Shown piece by piece: positions 39,320-47,321 of a stretch of DNA of 64,000 nucleotides. The stretch is from the NCBI RefSeq assembly GCF_001693815.1, contig NZ_MBQD01000011.1:343561-407560 (forward strand). The letters run 5' to 3'. Each line of letters starts with the position of its first letter. Position 1 is the first letter of the stretch. The notes below the pieces were generated by a model. That model was not told the DNA's origin. It saw nothing but the letters and a program-made list of their open reading frames with translations, and did not search any database. Source of the stretch: Tessaracoccus lapidicaptus. GTDB lineage: Bacteria > Actinomycetota > Actinomycetes > Propionibacteriales > Propionibacteriaceae. Position numbers and translations under genes: made by a program.

Positions 39320-42300
39320 GTGACTGACGGCTACCTGCGCTACCCGCACCTGCACCGTGACCAGCTCGTCTTCGTCGCCGACGACGACCTGTGGCTCGCC
39401 CCACTCGACGGGGGCCGGGCCGCCCGCATCACGCTGGGCGAGGAGACGCCCCGCAGCCCGCGGTTCTCTCCCGACGGCTCACGCGTCGCCTTCACCGCGA
39501 CGACGCACGGCGGCTGGGACGCACACGTCGTCGACCTCGACGGCGGCACCCGGCGTCTCACCTGGCTGAGCGGCCGCCCCATGCTCGTGTCGGGCTGGCT
39601 CGACGACTCGCACATCCTGGTGTGCTCGCAGCACGAGGGCTTCCACCGCGTCGACTCCGCCATGTACTCCCTGTCGCTCGACGGGCAGCTCACCCGGCTC
39701 CCCTGGGGCCTGGCGACCTCCGCCGCGGTGCACGCGTCCGGCCGCGTGGCCGTCGCCTCCGCCAACTTCCGGGACCCCTCGGGGTGGAAGCGCTACCGCG
39801 GCGGCATGGCGGCGCGGCTCTACACGTCGCCGGACGGGCGCGGGGACTGGACCCGCCTGCTGGCCGACCAGACGGCGGGACTGTTCCACCCCACGTGGGT
39901 GGGGGACCGGCTGGTCTTCACCTCGGACCTGGGCGACGGTGCCGCCGTCCAGGCCCAGGTCTGGTCCGTCGACGCCGCCGGCGGTGACCTGCGCAGCCAC
40001 ACCGCGCACACCGAGTCCGAGGGCTACGTGCGTGACGCCACCAGCGACGGGGCCGGCGTGGTCTACCACTCCCGTGGCGTCGTCTACCACCTGCCCTCCC
40101 TGGACGCCGAGGCGCGGCGGGTCGACGTCACGGTCCCGGTGGGCCGGCCGCAGCCGATGCCGGTGGCGCCCACGGACCGCCTCGAGGTCATCGCGCCGGA
40201 CCGCGGCGGCGACACCTCGCTCGTGGAGTGGCGCGGCGCCGCGTACCTCCTGACGCATCGCGGCGGCCCCGGCCGGGCGGTCGCAGACGTCCCCGGCGCG
40301 CGCATCCGGGAGCCGAGGTTCCTCGCCGGCACCGGCCGCGGCGTCTGGGTGACCGACGAGACGGGCGAGGACGCCCTGGAGATCCGGCAGCTCGACGGAT
40401 ACGGCGCCGCTCGCCGTCTGGGCACCGGCCGCCTGGGCCGGATCATGACGCTCGAACCCAACCCGGAGGGCACCAAGATCGCGGTGGGCAGCCACGACGG
40501 CACCGTGTCGCTCGTGGACGTCGCGCGGGGATCCGTCAAGCGCATCGGGCGCTCGCCCGCGGGAGAGCCGACGGGGCTGACGTGGTCGCCCGACGGCCGC
40601 TATCTCGTCTGGCGCAACGCCATCGCCAACGAGGGCACCCGGGGGCAGCTCGTCGGTCATGACCTCACCGAGGACCGGGCCTTCACGTTGACCCGCGGCC
40701 AGTTCAACGACTTCTCGCCCGTGTTCACGCGCGACGGGAAGCACCTGTGCTTCCTCTCCAGCCGCACCATCGATCCCACCTACGACGAGCTCGGCTTCGA
40801 CCTGGCCTTCACCAACACCACCCGCCCGTGGCTGGTCCCGCTGGGCGCCGCCGAACCGGCGCCCTTCGGCCCGTCGGCCGAGGGCTGGCCCGTCAGCGAC
40901 GGCGAGGACGGCGACGACGGCGACAAGCCCAAGAAGGACGGCGAGGACCAGCCGGAGGAGCCGGCGGTCGTGTTCGACACGGAAGGCGTCGAGGACCGCA
41001 TGGTGCCGCTGCCCGTGCCGTCCGGGCGTTACGCCCACCTGCAGGCCGCGAAGGACGGGCTCGTGTGGCTCTCCGTGCGCGCCACGGGCGAGCTGGGGGC
41101 CCTGCGCGCCGGCGTCGAGGGCGAGGTCAAGGATCAGATCGAGCATTTCTCGTTCAAGACCCGCAAGCTCACGGTCGTCGTCGACGGCTGCGACGGCGCG
41201 GCGGTCAGCGGCGACGGCGGACACCTCGTCGTGCGAAACGGCGACGAGGTGTGGGTGCAGCAGTCCGACCACGAGCCGGACGGCGACGACGCCAAGATCC
41301 CCGTGGACCTCGGCCGCCTGCGGCGCGACATCGACCCCGCCGCGGAGTGGCGGCAGATGTTCGACGAGAACGCCCGCCTCATGCGCGACCACTTCTGGCG
41401 CGACGACTTCGACGGGACGGACTGGGCCGCGGTCGCGGCGCGGTACCGGCCGTTGCTGGACCGGATCGCCACGCACGACGACCTGGTGGACGTCCTGTGG
41501 GAGACCGTCGGGGAGCTCAACACCTCGCACGCCTACGTGGATCCGCCGTCGGCGCACCACGACGCGGCACACGTCGCATTCCTGGGGGCGGAGTTCACCC
41601 GCAATGCCAAGGGCGAGGTGGTCATCGCGCGGATCCTGCCCGGCGAGACGTCCGACCCGACGGCCCGCTCACCGCTGCGGGCCGCCGGTGTCGCGGCGCG
41701 CCCAGGCGACGTCATCGCGGCGGTCGACGGCCGCTCCACCGCGGACGTGGCCGATATCGGCATGCTCCTGCAGGGTGCCGCGGACAAGGTCGTGGAGCTG
41801 ACCCTCGTGCAGGGTCGGCAGCGTCGCCGCGTGGCGGTGGTCCCCACGGCGAGCGAGGGCCCGCTCCGGTATCACGAATGGGTGGCGGGACGCGTCGAGT
41901 ACACGCGGCGTCGCTCCGGCGGCCGGGTGGGCTACGTGCACGTCCCCGACATGGTCGCCCGAGGCTGGGCGGAATTCCACCGGCTCATCGACGCCGCCAT
42001 GCGCTGCGAGGCCGTCGTGGTCGACGTGCGCTTCAACGCGGGCGGGCACACGTCGGAGCTGGTGATCGAGCGGCTGGCGCGCCGCGCCGTGGGCTGGAAC
42101 GGTGCCCGGCACCACGACGACGTCACGACCTACCCGAGCCAGGCGGCGCGTGGTCCGGTGATCTTCCTCACCAACGCGTACGCGGGATCCGACGGCGACA
42201 TCGTCACCGCCGCGGCGCAGGAGCTGGGCCTCGGACCGGTGGTCGGGGAGCGCAGCTGGGGTGGCGTCATCGGGATCGACGGACGGTTCGCGCTCGTCGA

Positions 42301-42544
42301 CGGCACCGAGGTGACGCAGCCGAGGTACTGGATCGCCTTCGACCGACACGGGTTCACGCTCGAGAACCACGGCGTGGACCCGGACATCGTCGTCGAGATG
42401 GGGCCGGCGGAATGGGAGTCCGACGCCGACGAGCAGCTCGACCGCGCCGTCGATGAGGCGCTGACGCGGCTCGGGGAGCGGCCCGCGTCCGTCCCGCCGT
42501 CGCTCGGCCCGGCCCGCTTCGGCCGGCCGGAGGGGGCGCGGTGA
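39320..42544 (+). CDS. Tricorn-like S41 protease
   Basis: The 1074-residue protein starts at GTG with TATCGT ending 7 bases before it. Order: N-terminal six- and seven-bladed propeller region (about 1-670, repeats such as F-S-P-D-G-S-R-V-A-F), an acidic/lysine insert near residues 528-550, core domain C1, a PDZ domain (about 765-850), and the S41 catalytic domain with nucleophile S957 in G-S-D-G-D and V-G-x-R-x-W-G-G. Tricorn proteases degrade peptides released by larger proteases; the position just downstream of the clp genes and the presence of pepN fit that flow. Overlaps the next gene as GTGA. Confidence 0.93.
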   Translation: MTDGYLRYPHLHRDQLVFVADDDLWLAPLDGGRAARITLGEETPRSPRFSPDGSRVAFTATTHGGWDAHVVDLDGGTRRLTWLSGRPMLVSGWLDDSHILVCSQHEGFHRVDSAMYSLSLDGQLTRLPWGLATSAAVHASGRVAVASANFRDPSGWKRYRGGMAARLYTSPDGRGDWTRLLADQTAGLFHPTWVGDRLVFTSDLGDGAAVQAQVWSVDAAGGDLRSHTAHTESEGYVRDATSDGAGVVYHSRGVVYHLPSLDAEARRVDVTVPVGRPQPMPVAPTDRLEVIAPDRGGDTSLVEWRGAAYLLTHRGGPGRAVADVPGARIREPRFLAGTGRGVWVTDETGEDALEIRQLDGYGAARRLGTGRLGRIMTLEPNPEGTKIAVGSHDGTVSLVDVARGSVKRIGRSPAGEPTGLTWSPDGRYLVWRNAIANEGTRGQLVGHDLTEDRAFTLTRGQFNDFSPVFTRDGKHLCFLSSRTIDPTYDELGFDLAFTNTTRPWLVPLGAAEPAPFGPSAEGWPVSDGEDGDDGDKPKKDGEDQPEEPAVVFDTEGVEDRMVPLPVPSGRYAHLQAAKDGLVWLSVRATGELGALRAGVEGEVKDQIEHFSFKTRKLTVVVDGCDGAAVSGDGGHLVVRNGDEVWVQQSDHEPDGDDAKIPVDLGRLRRDIDPAAEWRQMFDENARLMRDHFWRDDFDGTDWAAVAARYRPLLDRIATHDDLVDVLWETVGELNTSHAYVDPPSAHHDAAHVAFLGAEFTRNAKGEVVIARILPGETSDPTARSPLRAAGVAARPGDVIAAVDGRSTADVADIGMLLQGAADKVVELTLVQGRQRRRVAVVPTASEGPLRYHEWVAGRVEYTRRRSGGRVGYVHVPDMVARGWAEFHRLIDAAMRCEAVVVDVRFNAGGHTSELVIERLARRAVGWNGARHHDDVTTYPSQAARGPVIFLTNAYAGSDGDIVTAAAQELGLGPVVGERSWGGVIGIDGRFALVDGTEVTQPRYWIAFDRHGFTLENHGVDPDIVVEMGPAEWESDADEQLDRAVDEALTRLGERPASVPPSLGPARFGRPEGAR

Positions 42545-43782
42545 CGCAGCGGAACTGGGCGGGCAACGTCAGCTACTCCTCGTCGCGGGTCGCTGAACCG
42601 GTCTCCGTGGAGGACCTGACCGCCCTGGTGGCGAGCGAGCCGCGGGTCCGGGCCCTGGGATCCCGGCACTGCTTCAACGACATCGCCGATACCCCGGGCG
42701 TCCACGTGTCGCTGGCCCGGCTCCGGGGCGAGGAGCCGAGGCTGACGGCGCCCGGCACGCTCCGCACGCCGGCCTGGCTGCGCTACGGCGACCTCGTCCC
42801 CGTCCTGCGCGAGGCGGGCGCGGCGCTGGCGAACCTGGCGTCGCTGCCGCACATCTCCGTGGCCGGAGCGGTGCAGACCGGCACCCACGGCTCCGGCGAT
42901 CGGATCGGGACGCTCGCGACGCAGGTGTCGGCGCTGGAACTGGTCACGGGCACGGGCGAGGTGCTGCGGCTCGAGCGCGGGGAGCCGGACTTCGACGGTG
43001 CCGTCGTAGGTCTGGGTGCTCTCGGTGTGCTCACCCACGTCGAGCTGGACGTGTCGCCCGCCCGCGACGTCGCCCAGCACGTGTACGAGGGGGTGCGGCT
43101 GGACGACGTGCTGGCCGACCTGGGGGCTGTCACGGGCGCCGGCGACAGCGTCAGCATGTTCACTCACTGGCAGGATCCGGCCGTCGTGTCGCAGGTGTGG
43201 GTGAAGTCGGGCGGGGACGTCGATGACGCCGCGATCCGCCGCGCGGGCGGCCGCCCTGCCGACGGACCCCGGCACCCCATCGCGGGCATCGACCCCACGC
43301 CGTGCACGCCCCAGCTGGGCGCGCCCGGCCCCTGGTACGACCGCCTGCCCCACTTCCGCCTCGAGTTCACACCGTCGGTGGGGGAGGAACTGCAGTCGGA
43401 GTACCTCGTGGACCGCGGCGACGCCGTCGACGCCATCCGCGCCGTGCAGGACCTCGCCCCGCGGATCGCGCCCCTGCTGTTCGTGTGCGAGATCCGCACG
43501 ATGGCCTCGGACGGGCTGTGGCTCTCGCCCGCGCAGGGACGCGACACGGTCGGCCTCCACTTCACGTGGCGGCCCGACGAGTCGGCCGTGCGCCAGCTGC
43601 TCCCCGAGATCGAGCGGGCACTCCCGGCCTCGGCGCGCCCGCACTGGGGCAAGGTCTTCACGCTGCCCGGCCATGACGTGGCGGCCCGGTACCCGAGGTG
43701 GGCGGATTTCGTCGATCTGCGCCGCCGCCTGGACCCGGAGCGGCGCTTCGCCAACGCGTACCTGGAGCGCCTGGGGCTCTAG
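42541..43782 (+). CDS. FAD-dependent alditol oxidase-like protein
   Basis: 413 residues from GTG. VAO-type FAD-binding domain: G-S-R-H-C-F-N-D with H43 at the site of covalent FAD attachment in alditol oxidase, and S-V-A-G-A-V-Q-T-G-T-H-G-S-G. The C-terminal D-arabinono-lactone oxidase domain ends D-P-E-R-R-F-A-N-A-Y-L. It should oxidise a sugar alcohol (xylitol, sorbitol) and make hydrogen peroxide; the exact substrate is unknown. It is translationally coupled to the tricorn gene, with no evident functional link, and its stop overlaps that of the convergent lacI gene. Confidence 0.85.
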   Translation: MTQRNWAGNVSYSSSRVAEPVSVEDLTALVASEPRVRALGSRHCFNDIADTPGVHVSLARLRGEEPRLTAPGTLRTPAWLRYGDLVPVLREAGAALANLASLPHISVAGAVQTGTHGSGDRIGTLATQVSALELVTGTGEVLRLERGEPDFDGAVVGLGALGVLTHVELDVSPARDVAQHVYEGVRLDDVLADLGAVTGAGDSVSMFTHWQDPAVVSQVWVKSGGDVDDAAIRRAGGRPADGPRHPIAGIDPTPCTPQLGAPGPWYDRLPHFRLEFTPSVGEELQSEYLVDRGDAVDAIRAVQDLAPRIAPLLFVCEIRTMASDGLWLSPAQGRDTVGLHFTWRPDESAVRQLLPEIERALPASARPHWGKVFTLPGHDVAARYPRWADFVDLRRRLDPERRFANAYLERLGL

Positions 43783-44801
43783 TGTCGCCCCGCGCACTGC
43801 GCGCTGGAGGCGCGGGCCACCAGCGACGGGGAGAAGACGTGGTGGACCGGGGTCCCGCGCCCCGCGATGCGTTCCAGGAGGAGCCCCACCGCGACCCGGC
43901 CCATCTCGGCGGCGGACTGGTCCACGCTGGTGAGCGAGATCAGGGGGTGCGCGGCGATGTCGGTGTCGTCGTAGCCGACGACAGAACACTGGGCGGCCGT
44001 GAGGCCCGACTCGGCCACGGCGCGCAGCGCCCCCATGGCCAGTTCGTCGTGGCCGGCGAAGATCGCTGTCGGCGACGGATCCGCCCCGAGTAACGCCAGC
44101 GTCGCGCGGTACGTCGCCTCCTCCGTCGGCGCGACGTGCACGATCTGCGCGGCGAGCCCCGCCCGCTCCATGGCCGCCCGGTAACCGGCCGTCCGGAGCG
44201 CGTGCGGTGCCTGCGGCAGGCCGCTCTCCGCTTCCGGGGTCAGGGTGACGTGCGCGATGCGCCGATGGCCGAGGCCGAGGAGATGTTCGGTCGCCAGCCT
44301 CGCGCCCAGGAGGTCGTCGTCGACGACGGTGTCGTAGTGGTCCGACGCGTCGTGGCGGCCGATCATCACCAGCGGGACCGAGCTGCCGAGGGCCTCCAGC
44401 CACTCGGGCGCGACGGCGGGGGACACGGCGAGGATGCCGTCGACGTTGCGGTCGGCCAGTGCCTGGATGGCACGGGGTCCGTTGTCGTGGTCCGGCCCGG
44501 CTGGAGCGATGATCAGCTGGTAAGGGCTCGCCGCCAGGGCGCTGGTGGCGCCCCGGACGAACGTGTCGAAGAAGTTGTTGGCCAGCGTCGGCAGTTCGAT
44601 GCCGAGCGTGTAGCTGGACCCTCGCATCGCGCGGGCGGCGATGCTGGGACGGTAGCCGAGCTCCGTGATGGCGGCCTCGACGCGGCGGCGCATGTCGTCG
44701 CTCACCCCGTAGGCGTTGCGGATGACCTTCGACACCGCCGCCCGCGACACACCCGCCTGGCGCGCCACGTCGGCGATCGTCGCGGTGGATCGAACCGACA
44801 T
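43779..44801 (-). CDS. LacI-family regulator near the GH3 gene
   Basis: 340 residues from ATG 44801, with AGGAG 7 bases upstream. The helix-turn-helix is A-T-I-A-D-V-A-R-Q-A-G-V-S-R-A-A-V-S-K-V and the hinge region reads I-A-A-R-A-M-R-G. An effector domain of periplasmic-binding type follows. It lies downstream of the GH3 gene on the same strand, separated by a terminator hairpin, and is the likely local regulator of that gene. Effector unknown. Confidence 0.9.
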   Translation of the reverse strand: MSVRSTATIADVARQAGVSRAAVSKVIRNAYGVSDDMRRRVEAAITELGYRPSIAARAMRGSSYTLGIELPTLANNFFDTFVRGATSALAASPYQLIIAPAGPDHDNGPRAIQALADRNVDGILAVSPAVAPEWLEALGSSVPLVMIGRHDASDHYDTVVDDDLLGARLATEHLLGLGHRRIAHVTLTPEAESGLPQAPHALRTAGYRAAMERAGLAAQIVHVAPTEEATYRATLALLGADPSPTAIFAGHDELAMGALRAVAESGLTAAQCSVVGYDDTDIAAHPLISLTSVDQSAAEMGRVAVGLLLERIAGRGTPVHHVFSPSLVARASSAQCAGRH

Positions 44802-44856
44802 GGTCACTCCTGGGTCTGACGCTGATCGACAGCCTAGTGATGGGAAGTCGGGAACG

Positions 44857-44899
44857 CGACGGTGGGGGCGGACCGCCGGGCGGCCCACCCCCACCGTCG
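44857..44899 (-). terminator. Hairpin after the GH3 gene
   Basis: CGACGGTGGGGG (44857-44868) is the perfect complement of CCCCCACCGTCG (44888-44899), with extra pairing in the loop. It begins 6 bases after the GH3 stop on the minus strand. Confidence 0.7.
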
Positions 44900-44905
44900 A
44901 ACTGC

Positions 44906-47131
44906 TCAGCGAAGGGCCATCACGGCCGGGGCCGAGAGAGCGTCGGACGCGCCGCCGACGCGGAACGAGACGGTGCCGGCAGGGGTCACCCAGCCGTCCT
45001 CCCCCTCATCCCACACCTGGAGCAGGTGGCGGTCCGCCAGCTGTTGCGGGGTCAGCTCGACCGTCACGTTCCGGTGCTCGCCGGGCTCCAGCGTGACGCG
45101 CTCCCATCCGACCAGGCGCTGGGAGGGCAGGTCCGCCGACTCGGGCAGGTCGGCGTAGACCTGCGCAACCTCCGTGCCCGTGGTGTCACCGGTGTTGGTG
45201 AGCCGGAAGCTCACCCGGATGGCCTTCGAGCCGTCACTGTTCTTCGGCGTGACGTTGACCTTCGAGTACTCGAACGTCGTGTAGGAAAGGCCGTGGCCGA
45301 AGGCGAACAGCGGATCGATGTCCTGGGCTTCGTACCAGCGGTAGCCGACACTCAGGCCCTCGGCGTAGTCGACCTGGCGGATCCCTGTCTCGTCGACGAT
45401 GCCCGGGTAGCGGTCCTCGGTGGACGTGGGGGTGTCAGCGAGCGACTCGGGGAAGGTCATTGGCAGTTTGCCGGACGGGTTGACGTCGCCGAGGAGGATC
45501 CCGGCCAGGGCGGGGCCGAACTGCTCGCCGCCGTACCAGCCGTGCAGGACGGCGTCGACGTCTGCGAGCCACGGCATCGCGACCGCGGTGCCGGAGTTCA
45601 GGACCACGACGGTCCGTTCCGCGGCGGCCGCCACGGCAGAGACCAGTGCGTCTCCGTTGAGGTCCAGGTTGAGATCGGGGATGTCGGCGAACTCGCCCAT
45701 CCTGATGTGGCCGAACACGACGGCGACGTCAGCCGCGGCCGCGACCTCGGCTGCCTCGGACAGATCCGCTCCCGAGCTGAACACGACCTCACCACCGGTT
45801 GCCTCGATCCGCTCGGTCAGGGCGGTCAGTGGGTCGACCAGGGCATCGCAGTTGAGGATGGGACCGTTGCGGAACCGGAAGTGTGCGGCACAGGCAGTCG
45901 TCGCGCTCACTCCGTCGGTGGGGGTCAGGGAGGCGGTCTGCCCGATCACGGCCACGGTCAGCCCGTCGGTGAGGGGGAGCGTCGCGTCAGCGTTCTTCAG
46001 CAGTACCGTGCTCTGCTCCGCGAGCTCGCGGGCCACCGCCTTGTGCTCCTCGGTCGAGACGCTGGTCAGGGCCGGCGACGGCACCGGGTTGTCGAAGAGG
46101 CCGACGTTGATGTAGGCCCGCACCACGCGGAAGGCGGCCTCGTCGATGGCCTGCTGGGTGATCTCGCCCGCCGCGAGCGCGGCATCGAGCTTCTCCGGCG
46201 TGAACCAGATCGGCCGGTTGAGTTCCTGGTCGAGGCCGGCGTTGAGCGCGTCCGCGGTCGAGTGCACGGCGCCGAAGTCGCTCATGACGTAGCCCTTGAA
46301 CCCGATGCGGTCCTTGAGATCCTCGTTCATGATGGGGTGCTCGCACGCCCACGTGCCGTTGATCTGGTTGTAGGAGCACATGACGCTGTCGGGGTCGCTC
46401 TCGCGGACGGCGATCTCGTAGGGCAGGACATAGAACTCCTGCAGCGTGCGCTCGTCCATGTTCGACGAGCTGGACTGCCGATCCCACTCCTGCTCGTTGG
46501 CGACGAAGTGCTTGGGGTTGGCGATGACTCCCTTGCCGAGGTTGCCGTCCTCGAGGCCGCGCACGGCGGCCGCGCCCATGACGCCGCTCAGGACGGGATC
46601 CTCACCGAAGTACTCGGGTGTCCGCCCGGACAGGGGAGTGCGCCCGCCGGCCATCCCGGGACCCAGGATGACGGCATTGCCGCTGTCGAACGCCTCGCTG
46701 CCCTGCATCGCGGCCTTCGTCTCGTTCAGCTCCTCGTTGAAGGTCGCGGCGATGGCGATGGGTGACGGCCAGGCCGTGGTCCCGGCCTTGCCGTGCACGC
46801 CCTCTGCCCCGTTGGCGTAGACCACCGTGGGCGTGCAGCCCACCTGGGCGGGGTAGCTCACGGGTGCGGAGGTCTGTCCGAAGGTCGTCCGCATGGGTGA
46901 GTTGGCGGCATGCTCATTGAGCCATCGGTACTTCTGGTGCTGGGTGCTCGCGTCGAGCAGCAGGTCGGCGCGTTCCTCGGCGGTGAGTTGGGTGTTCATC
47001 CACGGGCATTCGGCGGGGTAGGGCTCTTCTGCCCGAGCCACCTCATCCAGGGCGGGGCTGGCCAGTCCGGACAGGAGGGTGAGTGCGGCGGCGACGCTGA
47101 TGGCCGCGCCCCGTCGTCGGTGCTGGTTCAT
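44906..47131 (-). CDS. Secreted GH3 glycosidase, beta-glucosidase-like
   Basis: 741 residues from ATG 47131. A Sec-type signal peptide is visible (R-R-R-G then a hydrophobic core, cleavage near A-R-A-E at residues 33-36). The GH3 N-terminal barrel has K-H-F-V-A-N-E-Q and nucleophile D285 in V-M-S-D-F-G-A; the alpha/beta sandwich and C-terminal fibronectin III-like domain follow. It likely acts outside the cell on beta-glucosides or xylo-oligosaccharides. Its promoter carries a perfect palindrome (47187-47200). No transporter is next to it. Confidence 0.9.
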   Translation of the reverse strand: MNQHRRRGAAISVAAALTLLSGLASPALDEVARAEEPYPAECPWMNTQLTAEERADLLLDASTQHQKYRWLNEHAANSPMRTTFGQTSAPVSYPAQVGCTPTVVYANGAEGVHGKAGTTAWPSPIAIAATFNEELNETKAAMQGSEAFDSGNAVILGPGMAGGRTPLSGRTPEYFGEDPVLSGVMGAAAVRGLEDGNLGKGVIANPKHFVANEQEWDRQSSSSNMDERTLQEFYVLPYEIAVRESDPDSVMCSYNQINGTWACEHPIMNEDLKDRIGFKGYVMSDFGAVHSTADALNAGLDQELNRPIWFTPEKLDAALAAGEITQQAIDEAAFRVVRAYINVGLFDNPVPSPALTSVSTEEHKAVARELAEQSTVLLKNADATLPLTDGLTVAVIGQTASLTPTDGVSATTACAAHFRFRNGPILNCDALVDPLTALTERIEATGGEVVFSSGADLSEAAEVAAAADVAVVFGHIRMGEFADIPDLNLDLNGDALVSAVAAAAERTVVVLNSGTAVAMPWLADVDAVLHGWYGGEQFGPALAGILLGDVNPSGKLPMTFPESLADTPTSTEDRYPGIVDETGIRQVDYAEGLSVGYRWYEAQDIDPLFAFGHGLSYTTFEYSKVNVTPKNSDGSKAIRVSFRLTNTGDTTGTEVAQVYADLPESADLPSQRLVGWERVTLEPGEHRNVTVELTPQQLADRHLLQVWDEGEDGWVTPAGTVSFRVGGASDALSAPAVMALR

Positions 47132-47186
47132 GACAATGATCTCCTCGGCAACGTGCTGGGAGCCCGTTCGGCTGTGAACGAGCTGT

Positions 47187-47200
47187 GTAGACCGGTCTAC
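47187..47200. promoter_or_regulatory. Perfect 14-base operator palindrome of the GH3 gene
   Basis: GTAGACCGGTCTAC is fully symmetric with CG-centred halves and covers the expected transcription start and first transcribed bases of the GH3 promoter. The local LacI protein is the simplest candidate binder, although the sequence also resembles TetR-type operators. Confidence 0.6.
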
Positions 47201-47205
47201 GGACG

Positions 47206-47234
47206 ACCATAAGTCGGCTCGTGTGAGCATGCAA
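47206..47234 (-). promoter_or_regulatory. Promoter of the GH3 gene
   Basis: On the minus strand TTGCAT (47234-47229), a 17-base spacer and TATGGT (47211-47206) form a good sigma70-type promoter about 75 bases upstream of the start codon. Confidence 0.6.
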
Positions 47235-47277
47235 GGGGGTGGCGCGAAATTGTGTGTTCAACGCTCCAGATATGGCC

Positions 47278-47309
47278 GAAGGGCCGGTGTCCGCAGACAC
47301 CGGCCCTTC
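47278..47309 (-). terminator. Hairpin after valS
   Basis: GAAGGGCCGGTGTC and GACACCGGCCCTTC form a perfect 14-bp stem with loop CGCA (plus-strand reading), 12 bases beyond the valS stop. Confidence 0.8.
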
Positions 47310-47321
47310 TCAGAGGCTGAT

